From Chamaea fasciata (lineage: Eukaryota > Chordata > Aves > Passeriformes > Sylviidae), in assembly GCA_029207755.1 (NCBI GenBank), contig JARCOQ010000010.1, positions 558,001-622,000 of the forward strand: a DNA stretch of 64,000 bases. Direction: 5' to 3'. This document shows, in pieces, positions 1-8,165 of this stretch. Positions within the stretch are counted from its first letter, which is position 1. Each line of letters opens with the position of its first letter. The notes below the pieces were generated by a model. That model ran no database searches and had not been told where the DNA came from. It worked only from the letters and a program-made list of their open reading frames with translations. The position numbers and the translations under genes were made by a program.

Positions 1-2247
1 AGGACTGCATTTTCTCCATTCCAACAACGTGATACACCGAGATGTGAAGAGCCTCAACATTCTCCTCAAAACGGATGGCTCTGTCAAGCTGGGTCAGTAT
101 ATTCTTGGGCAGGTGCAGCGTTCCAGGGATATGTGGGCTGTGGGGCTGCTTTTGAGTGAGTGCCAGCCCCCCCAAAATGGTGCTGGTGGCAGTGCAGGGA
201 GCCTGTTGTGAGCCGACCACGCGGTGGCAACGTGCACAGACCTATGGCAAGGATTGAGCAGTCCACAGTGGCATTGCTCTGTGTGTGTTCCTTCCAGAGG
301 GAGGGAGCTACATGTCTAAAGTTTGAAAAGCCCCTTCTGGAGGCCGTGTAAAAAATGTGGGGATTTTTGAAGCAGCCAATTTCCTTGGCTAAAGTCCTGA
401 GGAAACAGAGCAGGGACAGTTGTCCAGGAGATTCAGCAGCACATTCTCCAACTTCTACCAGGAAATTCTTTTGCGTGCTTTCCTAATTGCACAGGATTCA
501 AATAAAAACCTTCTTTTGCTTTCTCCCCAGCTGATTTTGGCCTATCTGCTCAACTCACCCCTGAGCAGAGTAGACGGAGCTCGGTGACCGGGACTGATTG
601 GTGGATGGCCCCTGAAATTGCAAAAGCTGAGTCCTATGGCCCCAAAGCAGACATATGGTCTTTTGGAATTGTGGGCATTGAAATGGTGGAAGGAGAACCT
701 CCTTACTGGAATAAAGGTCCTCTCGTGGTAAGGTGTAAATACTCTCTGATCCCGCTGTCTTTCTCCCCCATCCCACGTTCTGTGTGCCATTGGACAAAAT
801 CCCATTGCCATCTGCTGGAACTACTTCCACCACAGTCCCTTTCTGAAAATGTCCCTGCAGCACATCAGCATCTGCTGGGGTTTTGGTTGCATCCATGGGG
901 GAACTCAAGCCTTAGCCCAGGCAAGCAATCTCCCTTCTCAGGCAACATTTGGCTTTGGCTTAGAAGTCCTTCCAGCTCTTTTGGCTGTGTAGATGGCCCT
1001 ACTAACAGGAAACAAGCATCTTAGAGCTGCTGTTATCTTTCCTGAAATGAAGGAAAGAAACCCAAACCCAACAAAGTTTCTAAAACAGTGGTTTGGAGAG
1101 AAGTGTACCCCCATTCTTCTCACAGGGAAACTTGCCTTAACTGAGGGATTCCCTTTCTTTACTTTTAATTACCATTGTTTTCAAGAACCAAGGAAAAAGC
1201 TTGATGACTTTTATAGCAGCTGTGCTTAAGGGACCAACAAGTGCTGCAGAGATGCTTTTCATGTCATACTCCTTGGAAATACTAGAGTGAGTTAGTAGAG
1301 CAAAGTCCCTCTTCCAACTAGCCTGTCAAGCTGCTCAGGTGAATCCTCAGAGAAGCAAAGGTGCTTTTGCTAATATAGTTTTCACTAAGGAGGTCAGTCT
1401 ATGAAATCAGCTGCCAGGGCAAGATCTGCTGGATGCTGGAAAAGCTGTGACTGCATCAGGCTTTGGGTTTTTTGTTGGTCCAGGAAAGTCATCTCTGCCT
1501 CTGTGCCACGGCAGAAACTGCCACTGCAGAGTGCAGCTGAAACAATGGGATTTGGGAGAGCAGTTCCAGATGTGAAAGAAGCAGCTGAGAGACTCGTCTT
1601 TCCTTTTTCTCCAGGCTCGATTCCTGATAGCCACCAAAGGGATCCCAGAGCTGCGGCAGCCCAAGCTCCTCTCCCCTTTGCTGCGTGACTTCCTGAGCTG
1701 CTGCCTGCAGAGAGACGAGGAGCGGCGCTGGTCTGCCAAGGAGCTGCTGCAGGTAAAATGCCAAGGGGCTGCAGGGGAAACAGTGTCCCAGGGACGGGCT
1801 CCTCCTGCACTGAAGTGCCAGGCATCAGATGAGCCTCCTCCTCCTCACCTCCACTCTTGGTGCTGTTCAAATGAGAACAGCCAGGAATCCTAGACTGGGC
1901 TGGGCTGGCAGGGACCTGTAAGGGTCATCTGGTCCAAGTGCCCTGCAATGAGCAGGGGCGTCTTTAAAGAGATCAGGATGCTCAGACCTGAAATATTTCC
2001 AGGCCTGGGGCATTTAGCAGCTCTTGCAGTAAGCTGTGCCACTGTTGTCCCACTGTTGCTCCTTAGACCTACTCTGACTCAATCCCCTTTTCACTGAAAA
2101 AAAGATTACCCTGCCTTTGGGGCTCTTAGCTTGGAAAGTAATGGTTCATTCTTGGCTTTTTTGTTTTCCTTTGTGCAGCATCCATTTGTAACATCAGCCA
2201 AGCCTACATCCAGCCTGGTGCCACTCATCCTTACATTTAAGAAGTAG
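1..2247 (+). CDS. PAK-like serine/threonine kinase, 3' four coding exons (5' part outside window)
   Basis: Four exons join in one open frame: 1-92, 531-727, 1615-1752 and 2179-2247 (TAG stop at 2245-2247). Introns start GT (93, 728, 1753) and end AG, and the phases agree. Exon 1 holds the catalytic loop HRDVKSLN with the catalytic Asp, Lys and the metal-binding Asn. The Ala of KLADFGL is split across intron 1, so exon 2 opens with DFG, followed by the activation segment ([10 protein letters not shown]) and the helix-[20 protein letters not shown] stretch. Exon 3 is subdomains X-XI, ending [10 protein letters not shown]. Exon 4 is the short PAK-type tail ([17 protein letters not shown]). Known family role: group I PAKs are STE20 kinases acting downstream of Rac/Cdc42. 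The N-terminal regulatory and ATP-binding parts lie outside the window. Odd points: the usual GTPYW of the P+1 loop reads GTDWW, and the usual KSDN reads KSLN. PAK3-like copies are amplified in songbirds, so this may be a family member and not PAK3 itself. No disabling change is seen. Confidence 0.88.
93..530 (+). other. Intron 1 of the PAK-like gene
   Basis: The donor is GTCAGT and the acceptor follows a pyrimidine run ending in TTCTCCCCAG. It splits an alanine codon just before DFG. Nothing else is recognised inside. Confidence 0.8.
728..1614 (+). other. Intron 2 of the PAK-like gene
   Basis: The donor is GTAAGG and the acceptor is preceded by CTTTCCTTTTTCTCCAG. The phase is 0. No further gene or repeat is recognised in its 887 bp; the short open frames here look accidental. 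Confidence 0.8.
1883..2115 (-). mobile_element. CR1 LINE 3' fragment, antisense, in the last kinase intron
   Basis: The + strand shows the well-known reversed CR1 tail: an imperfect AATCCTAGA-type end, then GGCAGGGACCTGTAAGGGTC, a TCATCTGGTCCAA block, GCAATGAGCAGGGGCGTC and AGATCAGGATGCTCAGA, continuing to a short A run near 2100. CR1 is the dominant LINE of birds. The copy is only the 3' end and is clearly diverged, so it is old and inactive. It sits between exons 3 and 4 and does not touch the splice sites. Confidence 0.8.
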
Positions 2248-2308
2248 AAGGAGTTGACAGGAATGGACCAGTCACTTAAAAACTTTTTCTTCCATCACCA
2301 GCATCATA

Positions 2309-2395
2309 GAGGATTGTAGAGCAGGATTGTAGCTAGGATTGTAGAGTAGGATTTTAGCCTAGGATTGTAGGGTAATATTTTGGCCTAGGATTGTA
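2309..2395 (+). repeat. Short tandem repeat AGGATTGTAG(N), about 13 bp, in the kinase 3' UTR
   Basis: AGGATTGTAG recurs five to six times with spacings of 12, 13, 13 and 26 bp, one copy reading AGGATTTTAG. It lies between the kinase stop codon and the poly(A) signal, so it is probably transcribed. Confidence 0.75.
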
Positions 2396-2401
2396 AATAA
2401 A
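2396..2401 (+). terminator. Candidate poly(A) signal of the PAK-like gene
   Basis: AATAAA lies 149 bp after the TAG stop of the kinase and immediately behind the 13-bp tandem repeat. It would give a 3' UTR of about 170 nt. No closer canonical hexamer follows the stop. Confidence 0.6.
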
Positions 2402-2419
2402 GTTTCTGAAACCTCAAGT

Positions 2420-3690
2420 CATTTTGACGATTCTCCGCCTTCTGAGCCTGTGAGAATGCTCAACATTTCCTTCTGAACTGTCCATTTTTGCTTAGAGGTG
2501 GAAAGTGACATTGATGCCCTCTTTGGTACGGTTTGAAGGGGGAGTAGGCTCTTCTTTTGTCATGCTCTCCGGACCGCAGTGCCTTTGGAATATGGCCCAG
2601 GGGCTGGGTTTTACCCAGCTGTGGCACTTGTGTTTGAGGCAGAAAGGGCAGTGGCATTTGCAGGCAGAACCAAAGGACGAGTGGGGCAGCCCAAATACCC
2701 TGTGCAGATGCAGGCCTTGAGCTCTGACTCGAGAGCATTTGGGTTGCTGCCACTTGCATTTGTATCCCTAAGTGCAATCTCTTTGTCTGGGGGAGAGTTT
2801 TGCCCAAGTGAGACAGCAGAAAGAACAGGGAGGCCTCTGGGAAAGGCGCAGAGCTGGTGCAGAGCTGTCAGCGGCTGCAGGGTGAGCCCAGGCCCCACCT
2901 TGCCCAGGCTGGAGCCCCAGCAGAGCCCTGGCAGAGCCCGGAGCAGCCTGAGCCGGGGCAGAGGCAGCTGCAAGGAGGCCCTTGGAGCTGCAAGAGGCAG
3001 CAGCCCGGCCCTGGGTGCCTCTTGGGGGCCCCGGGCGAATCCTGCGCTCTCAGAGCCCAGCTGGCAGCCGGCTGCTCCCGAGGGGAAGCGTGGCCGTGCT
3101 GGGCACAGCACAGACCGGTGGCATCGGCCGTCCGGAGCGTGCACAGGAGCAGAGAAAGGCAAACCACAGCCGAGGGCTGCAGGCCTGGATTGCCACCCTT
3201 GTGCCGGCTGCCCTCTAACTCCTGGCCAAGGTGAGCAGTGTGTGCAGCGCTCTGGGCACAGGGGAAGGAGCCGGGCTGCTCCGCAGGCTCCGGCACAGAG
3301 CAGCCTCCTTCAGGCACGGCGCTTCTGCCGGGGGAAGCGAGGCCAGTGGCAGGCAGGGACAGCTTGTCAGGTCACATCTGCAGGAGCCGGGGCCTCACGC
3401 GGCTCTGGGAGGAAGCGCCTGCAGTGCTGGAGTTGTTCACTGAGCCAGAGCAAAGGGGTGAAATGCAGAGTGTTCTGCAGAAATATTCCGGGGCGCCAGG
3501 CCAGCCTGCTTTGAGCTCTCTGGCACACAGCAAGCACTGTGCAATGCAGCCCTGAGCTGCTGGGAGAGGGGTGTTAGAAAGGAGCCAACTCTTAGATGAA
3601 ATTAAATGGGGCGACAAAGTCATCAAAGCCAAAGAGAACTGTTTCTTAGGAAGGATTCACCTGAGCTGGGTGTGTATCTCCCTCTCCCAA
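2420..3690. other. Intergenic, partly GC-rich; no gene recognised
   Basis: About 2850-3420 is GC-rich and rich in CAG/CTG and GAGC words. A 311-codon frame is open on the + strand at 2579-3514 and others overlap it on both strands, as expected in GC-rich DNA. Its translation is low in complexity and matches no family I know, so I do not call a gene. Confidence 0.5.
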
Positions 3691-3695
3691 GAGCC

Positions 3696-3719
3696 AAACA
3701 CACACACAACACACACACA
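3696..3719. repeat. (CA)n microsatellite
   Basis: An interrupted CA dinucleotide run of about 24 bp (ACACACACAA then ACACACACA). Confidence 0.85.
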
Positions 3720-5215
3720 GAAAATGCTGCTTTTTATTGCCTTTCCCAGCCCAGGGCGAACCATGTCCCCTTTCCCTTTGGCCAGGAAATAGGAAACTTT
3801 TATTCTGTCCCCACCGCCTCCTTTTCTGTCCCCTCCCCTCTTCTCCTACTTCCCTTTTGGTTTGGTCTTCACGCTGGCCTTTCTCCCAGCTCACAGCAAC
3901 ACCCAACAAATCAACTAGAACCAATCCAAACTCTAAGTAACAACCCCAAGAACCAACAGCTTTCGTTCTTTCTTCTAATAACTCTGCAGCTGCAGCAAAA
4001 TATTACCTCCTATCTCACTGAGGGAATCGGGCATGAGCCTGTGGCTCGTGCTTGAGCAGTGAACTGATTTGGAAGGGAGCAGAAGGGTTTCAGTAGGCAG
4101 TTTGTGTTTTTCTTCTGAATTGCTGAAGGAAAGACACACTCTGGCTTCAGTCAGCAAAAACATTTTCAAGGTGCATTGAGGACATGCTTGTGAGCAATTC
4201 CCAGAGAAGGCAGGTTTTGAGAAAATGTTGAACTGTAACAAATTGTGAATTCCCTTTGCATTAACAGAGTGTTGAGCCCTCTATTCCTCCAGAGCAGTGA
4301 TTGATGTGTGCAAGTGGCTACCTTAGCCTTGAGAATAGAATAGTCCTCCTAAGAATGTAGCTGGAATGCATTCAAGGGGAAAAGAGTGGTTGTAGGAGGC
4401 TCTTGGGCATCAGAGGAGAATTGCAGGAATGGGATGTTCCCCAAATGACCACCCGGGACTCTAAAGAGAGCCCTACTCTCCTGTCAGTAACTTCTGAGAA
4501 GTGGTTTAAATATGTCAACTAATTTGAGGGAATGTTTAACCTGTGAGTTTCAGCAAAGTAATGAGTAGGTCTTATTTCCATGGTTACAAATGAGTAGGTG
4601 GGATTTCTGGCTGAGCATGTGTTAGGAAAGTGATTCCCCACGCACCCAGCACTGAAATAAAGTCATGCCTCCTTTCTCACACCGAGCTGGCACCAGGGAT
4701 CGGAGCCCTTCTTGGTAACTTTGATTTTAGTTGCTTCTATTGACAGGTGAAAATGAAACCTTTTCCAGCTGTTCCCCTCAGGTTTACATTTCTGGGGGCC
4801 AAAGCTCTGTGCTGCAGGTGGCCCGGGTGTGTGCAGAGCAATGCAGCCTCAACAAAGCCCTTGGTTTCCCCACAAGTCATCATGATTTGTTGCCAGGTGT
4901 GCCCAGCTGTGGCAGGAGAAGGAGCCCGCAGTGCAGTGGGCGCCGTGCCCTGCCCAGCCAGGGCTCTCTGGCACAGAGGAGCAGCAGCAGCACCTTTCAA
5001 CCCACTCCTGCCCTGGCCTCACCTGGGACACAGAAGCCTCTGGAAATCAGCACCACTTGGCCCCTTCCCAGCTTGGAGCAGCTCCTGCTGGTGGGCACAT
5101 CCTGCACTTCTACTGCGTCCGAACAGGAATCAAGACACAGGGGGAGACGGACATACAGAGAAGCCCTGGGCTACTGCAATAAATGGGCAAATGCATGGGG
5201 GAATGTGTTAGGAAT
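3720..5215. other. Intergenic; nothing recognised
   Basis: Mixed-composition sequence without a gene or repeat that I recognise. Short open frames around 4731-5211 overlap on both strands, which argues against any of them being real. Confidence 0.4.
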
Positions 5216-5217
5216 CA

Positions 5218-6125
5218 TTTCAGCTGTCATGCCAATCCTGCCTTCTCTCCTTTTCTCCTTTCACGTTTCCTGTTCTTTTCCCTCTCACATTTCCACCCCT
5301 TCCCCCTCTCGAGTCTCACAGTTTTCCTGTCATGTTTGCCTCCCAAGTTTTACTTCTTTTCCCCACCCTTTTCAGCTCCCTTTCCTCACACTTTGCCTCT
5401 CACATTTCCCCAACTTCCCGCTTTTTCCTGCTTTTTTGTTCTCTCATGATTCTCACAATTTTCCCCTCACTTACCCTGCCCTTTTCTCCCCTCATGCTTT
5501 TCTCCTTTCCTCAGTCATTTTTCTCCAAGTTGTCTCCTCATATTTCTCACTTTTGCCCTCATGTTTCCCAGGCTTTCCCTCTTACATTTCTCCCACTTTT
5601 CCCCTCACGTTCATCATTCTTTCCCCCTCATGTTGCTTATACTTTTCCTCTAGCATTTTGTGCCCTTTTTTCACTCGTTTTCTGCCACTTTTCCCATCCA
5701 ACTTCCCACCCTTTTTTCCCCCCTAATGTTTTCTGCCTTTTTCTGCCCTCTGGTTTCTCCCTCTTTTCCCCTCAGGATTCTCACAATGTTCCCCTTACAT
5801 TTGCTGCCTGTTTCTCTTTCTCTGCCTGTAATTTTCTCACTCTCTTCCCCTCACATTTCCCTCCATTTTTTCCTCTATGTTTTTCAGCCTTCCCTGATCA
5901 TGTTTCTTAGAATTTTCCCGTCATATGTCCTGCCTTTTCCTCCTCTCACCTTCCTCTCCTATTTTCACTCACATCTTCACCATTTTCCCCTCAGTTTTCT
6001 CAGCCTTTCCCACTCAGGTTTCCTTCCCTTTTCCTCCCTCACACTTCCCTCCTTTTTCCACTCCCATTTCTCACACTTGTCACCTCATGTTTTCTGCCTT
6101 TTTTTCCCTCACATTTCTTAACCCA
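5218..6125 (+). repeat. Pyrimidine-rich (C/T) degenerate repeat tract, about 0.9 kb
   Basis: The + strand is overwhelmingly C and T. The words TTTTCCCCTCA, CTCACATTTCC and CCTCATGTTTTC recur at irregular short spacings of about 25-35 bp, as in a decayed minisatellite. The long open frames through it (up to 331 codons, mostly Phe, Ser, Pro and Leu) follow from the base composition and are not called as genes. Such homopurine/homopyrimidine stretches can form intramolecular triplexes. Confidence 0.8.
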
Positions 6126-6830
6126 CTGCTTCCTGTCAGTGACTCTTCCTCTTCAGTAGTTGATGAGCTTCTTTTCTTCTTTCCTGCAATCCCCTCCTCC
6201 AAAGAATGGGTGCCAGAGCAGCGCTCCAAGAAGCTCCTGCCCGTGTGTCTGCTGAACAGAATGGCTGTGCTCGACTTGAACAATCTCGTGAAGAACAACC
6301 TAAACTGCAGTGGACTTTCAATTCCCTCTAGTCTTCATAGTGTTCTAAAGAAATGGGTACCCTGAGGGATACAGGTCGCAGGTGAGCAGCCGCTGCACCA
6401 TCCGCCTCAAGCAGATCCCATCTCCGTTTTCATCACCTCACACTCACTGTGACTCCTGCCTGGATGAAACCACTTGTGATGCTGCTTGATGCTAATTGGA
6501 GTCCATGTGCACAAGAAGTGCTTTTAGCCCTCTTTCAAAAAAAAAAAAAAGTTTTTATTTTAAAACGTTCAGTGCCTGGAGTTTCATTCTATTTTCCCCT
6601 ATTTGAATTGCCTTGACATCAAAGTACTGCCAGTTGGCGTTCCAAACTGGCTGGTCTATGTTTGTGTGCACAGAGCAAAGGTGCCAGACCGTGTCCTTTT
6701 CCCGGGTGTCCGTTAATGTCCATTTCAACAGGCACTGAAGGGGGGCTCTGCCTGCCCCACACAGGATGGCAGCCAGAGGGCTGAGGCTGCGCCTCCTAGT
6801 GAGATCAGCCGCCCTGGCAGCCCGGCCCCA
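6126..6830. other. Intergenic; poly(A) run at 6537-6550, possible exon relic at 6180-6365
   Basis: An open frame continues out of the pyrimidine tract to a TGA at 6363-6365. Its last 50 or so codons have normal composition (for example KEWVPEQRSKKLLPVCLLNR), but I recognise no family. A 14-A run at 6537-6550 is followed by T/A-rich sequence and may be an old retrocopy tail. Nothing else is supported. Confidence 0.35.
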
Positions 6831-6907
6831 GCCGCCATCTTGTGTGTGGTTCTCCAGCCCTGGCCGCCATCTTGTGTGTGGCTCCCTCAGCCCTGGCCGC
6901 CATCTTT
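6831..6907 (+). promoter_or_regulatory. Three tandem CCGCCATCTT motifs (YY1-type), period 32-33 bp
   Basis: GCCGCCATCTTG occurs at 6831-6842 and 6863-6874, and GCCGCCATCTTT at 6896-6907, separated by near-identical spacers (TGTGTGG.. CAGCCCTGG). GCCGCCATCTTG is the classic strong YY1/REX1 site, read here on the + strand. The triplet lies about 190-265 bp upstream of the olfactory receptor start codon. A promoter role is inference from the motif and its place. Confidence 0.5.
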
Positions 6908-7094
6908 TGCACTGACCTAGTCCAGCTCTTAAGCGAATGTGTTGCTGTTGTGTCGGCAGTCAGGGTCCGCCCCAAAGACACCAACACCAGCAGGACAGGC
7001 TACAGGGAATGGCACGGGTTTGGCTCAAAGCAGCCAGTCCTGACTTGTCACTGTCCTTTATCCATGAACATGTCCCCATGTGCAGCCACAGCAA

Positions 7095-7386
7095 ATGTCC
7101 AACAGCAGCTCCATCAGCCGCTTCCTCCCGCTGGCGTTGGCAGACACGCGGCAGCTGCAGCTCCTGCACTTCTGCCTCTTCCTGGGCATCTCCCTGGCTG
7201 CCCTCCTGGGCCACGGCCTGGTCACCAGCGCCGTAGCCTGCGGCCACCACCTGCACAGCCCCATGTTCTTCTTCCTGCTCAACCTGGCCCTCAGCGACCT
7301 GGGCTCCATCTGCACCACTGTCCGCAAAGCCATGCACAATTCCCTCTGGGACACCAGGACCGTCTCCTACGCAGGATGTGCTGCAC
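7095..7386 (+). pseudogene. Olfactory receptor, family 14 (gamma-c) type, 5' fragment truncated by an LTR
   Basis: The frame opens with ATG at 7095 (MSNSSSISRF), an N-terminal NSS glycosylation site typical of the family. Then come TM1, the intracellular HHLHSPMFFFLLNLALSDLG block (OR signature PMYFFL..LS..D) and the start of the extracellular loop before TM3 (SLWDTRTVSYAGCAA). This is the avian gamma-c/OR14 type, a G-protein-coupled odorant receptor. The frame stops being OR after 97 codons because the retroviral LTR begins at 7387. The remaining two thirds, including the DRY motif and TM4-7, are not in the window. Two conserved positions are changed: the TM1 GN pair reads GH, and the usual TVPKAM reads TVRKAM. 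It cannot make a receptor. Confidence 0.9.
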
Positions 7387-7781
7387 TGCGGAGGATTTCG
7401 GCGAGGGAAGAATGCAATCAATCAATATGATTGGTAAAGCATTGTTCAACTTTATTGCTCATAACATCCGTTCTTATACTTTTGCCCGAAGCGTTCAGCA
7501 TACTTGTCAAATTATAGTTGGTTAGCATACACTACTCATCTATACTTGATTGGCTATATCAAGCGTGAGAATGTTCCTCCTCTTGGCATGCTGAAAACTT
7601 TGTATACGTGCTTACTGCTATGCTCTATTAACCACAAGTTCTTTTATCTTTGGCCTGTGTCCGTGCTTACTGCTGTCCCAAAGACAGCTTGTCTCAGCAG
7701 CGCGTAGGCTGCTAGCACTTCGTATCGGGCCATAAGGCCTCTAAATATCGGTGGCCTTGCTCTGCTAACCATTCTTCAACA
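7387..7781 (-). repeat. 3' LTR of the provirus
   Basis: It is 395 bp and begins TGTTGAAGAATGG and ends CCGCA in the element's sense. Visible on the minus strand are a CCAAT box (7549-7553), a TATA-like GTATAA (7474-7479) and the AATAAA poly(A) signal (7451-7456). Its inner edge touches the polypurine tract and its outer edge cuts the olfactory receptor. Confidence 0.93.
7451..7456 (-). terminator. Retroviral poly(A) signal in the 3' LTR
   Basis: AATAAA on the minus strand, 64 bp before the LTR end, about 20 bp after the TATA-like motif. Identical in place to 13483-13488 in the 5' LTR. Confidence 0.75.
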
Positions 7782-8165
7782 ATTCCCTCTTTTTTATTTT
7801 GTGCAACAAACCCAGCATGTCGAGTAGTTACTGTTTCTGCTACACGATACATCATCTGTTGCAAGCAGCGAAAAAAGCAAGGTACAAAAAGGACAAGCAG
7901 TAAAATAACAGTCACAATATTGATTACATGTTGCAGTAGGGAGGTTATCCAAGGCCCTAGCCCAAAAGATCGTAGCTAATCTGTTAAAGCCAAGCCTGTG
8001 TCTTGCTGCAAATCACTAGTGAGTTCTTGCAACTTAGCTATTTGGGTATGAATTGACATGGAGTGATCTCTCTGTACTACCTTGTCAAACTGCCAGAGCA
8101 GTTGTAGGTTTTCTCTTGCCCTTAAGTCTTCAATTAAGTGTACTGCCTCTAACCCTGGATGTCCC
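7712..8165 (-). pseudogene. env: env remnant: C-terminal part of the transmembrane subunit
   Basis: In one minus-strand frame a hydrophilic, helix-prone stretch is followed by a strongly hydrophobic membrane segment (VTVILLLVLFVPCFF, near 7870-7915) and a basic cytoplasmic tail that runs into the LTR. This is the usual end of a retroviral TM protein. An in-frame TAG at 7976-7978 interrupts it. No surface subunit, fusion peptide or immunosuppressive region is present: the remnant begins directly behind the end of integrase near 8150, so most of env has been deleted. It cannot make an envelope protein. Confidence 0.75.
7783..7795 (-). other. Polypurine tract of the provirus
   Basis: AAAAAAGAGGGAA on the minus strand, one base before the TGTT of the 3' LTR. 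This is the expected plus-strand DNA priming site. Confidence 0.88.

Noticed and set aside
2579..3514. 311-codon open frame on the + strand
   Set aside because: It lies in GC-rich DNA with overlapping open frames on both strands, its translation is low in complexity, and no family is recognised.
4731..5910. Long Phe/Ser/Pro/Leu-rich open frames across the pyrimidine tract
   Set aside because: They follow from a C/T-only strand, which rarely contains stop codons; all three + frames show the same behaviour.
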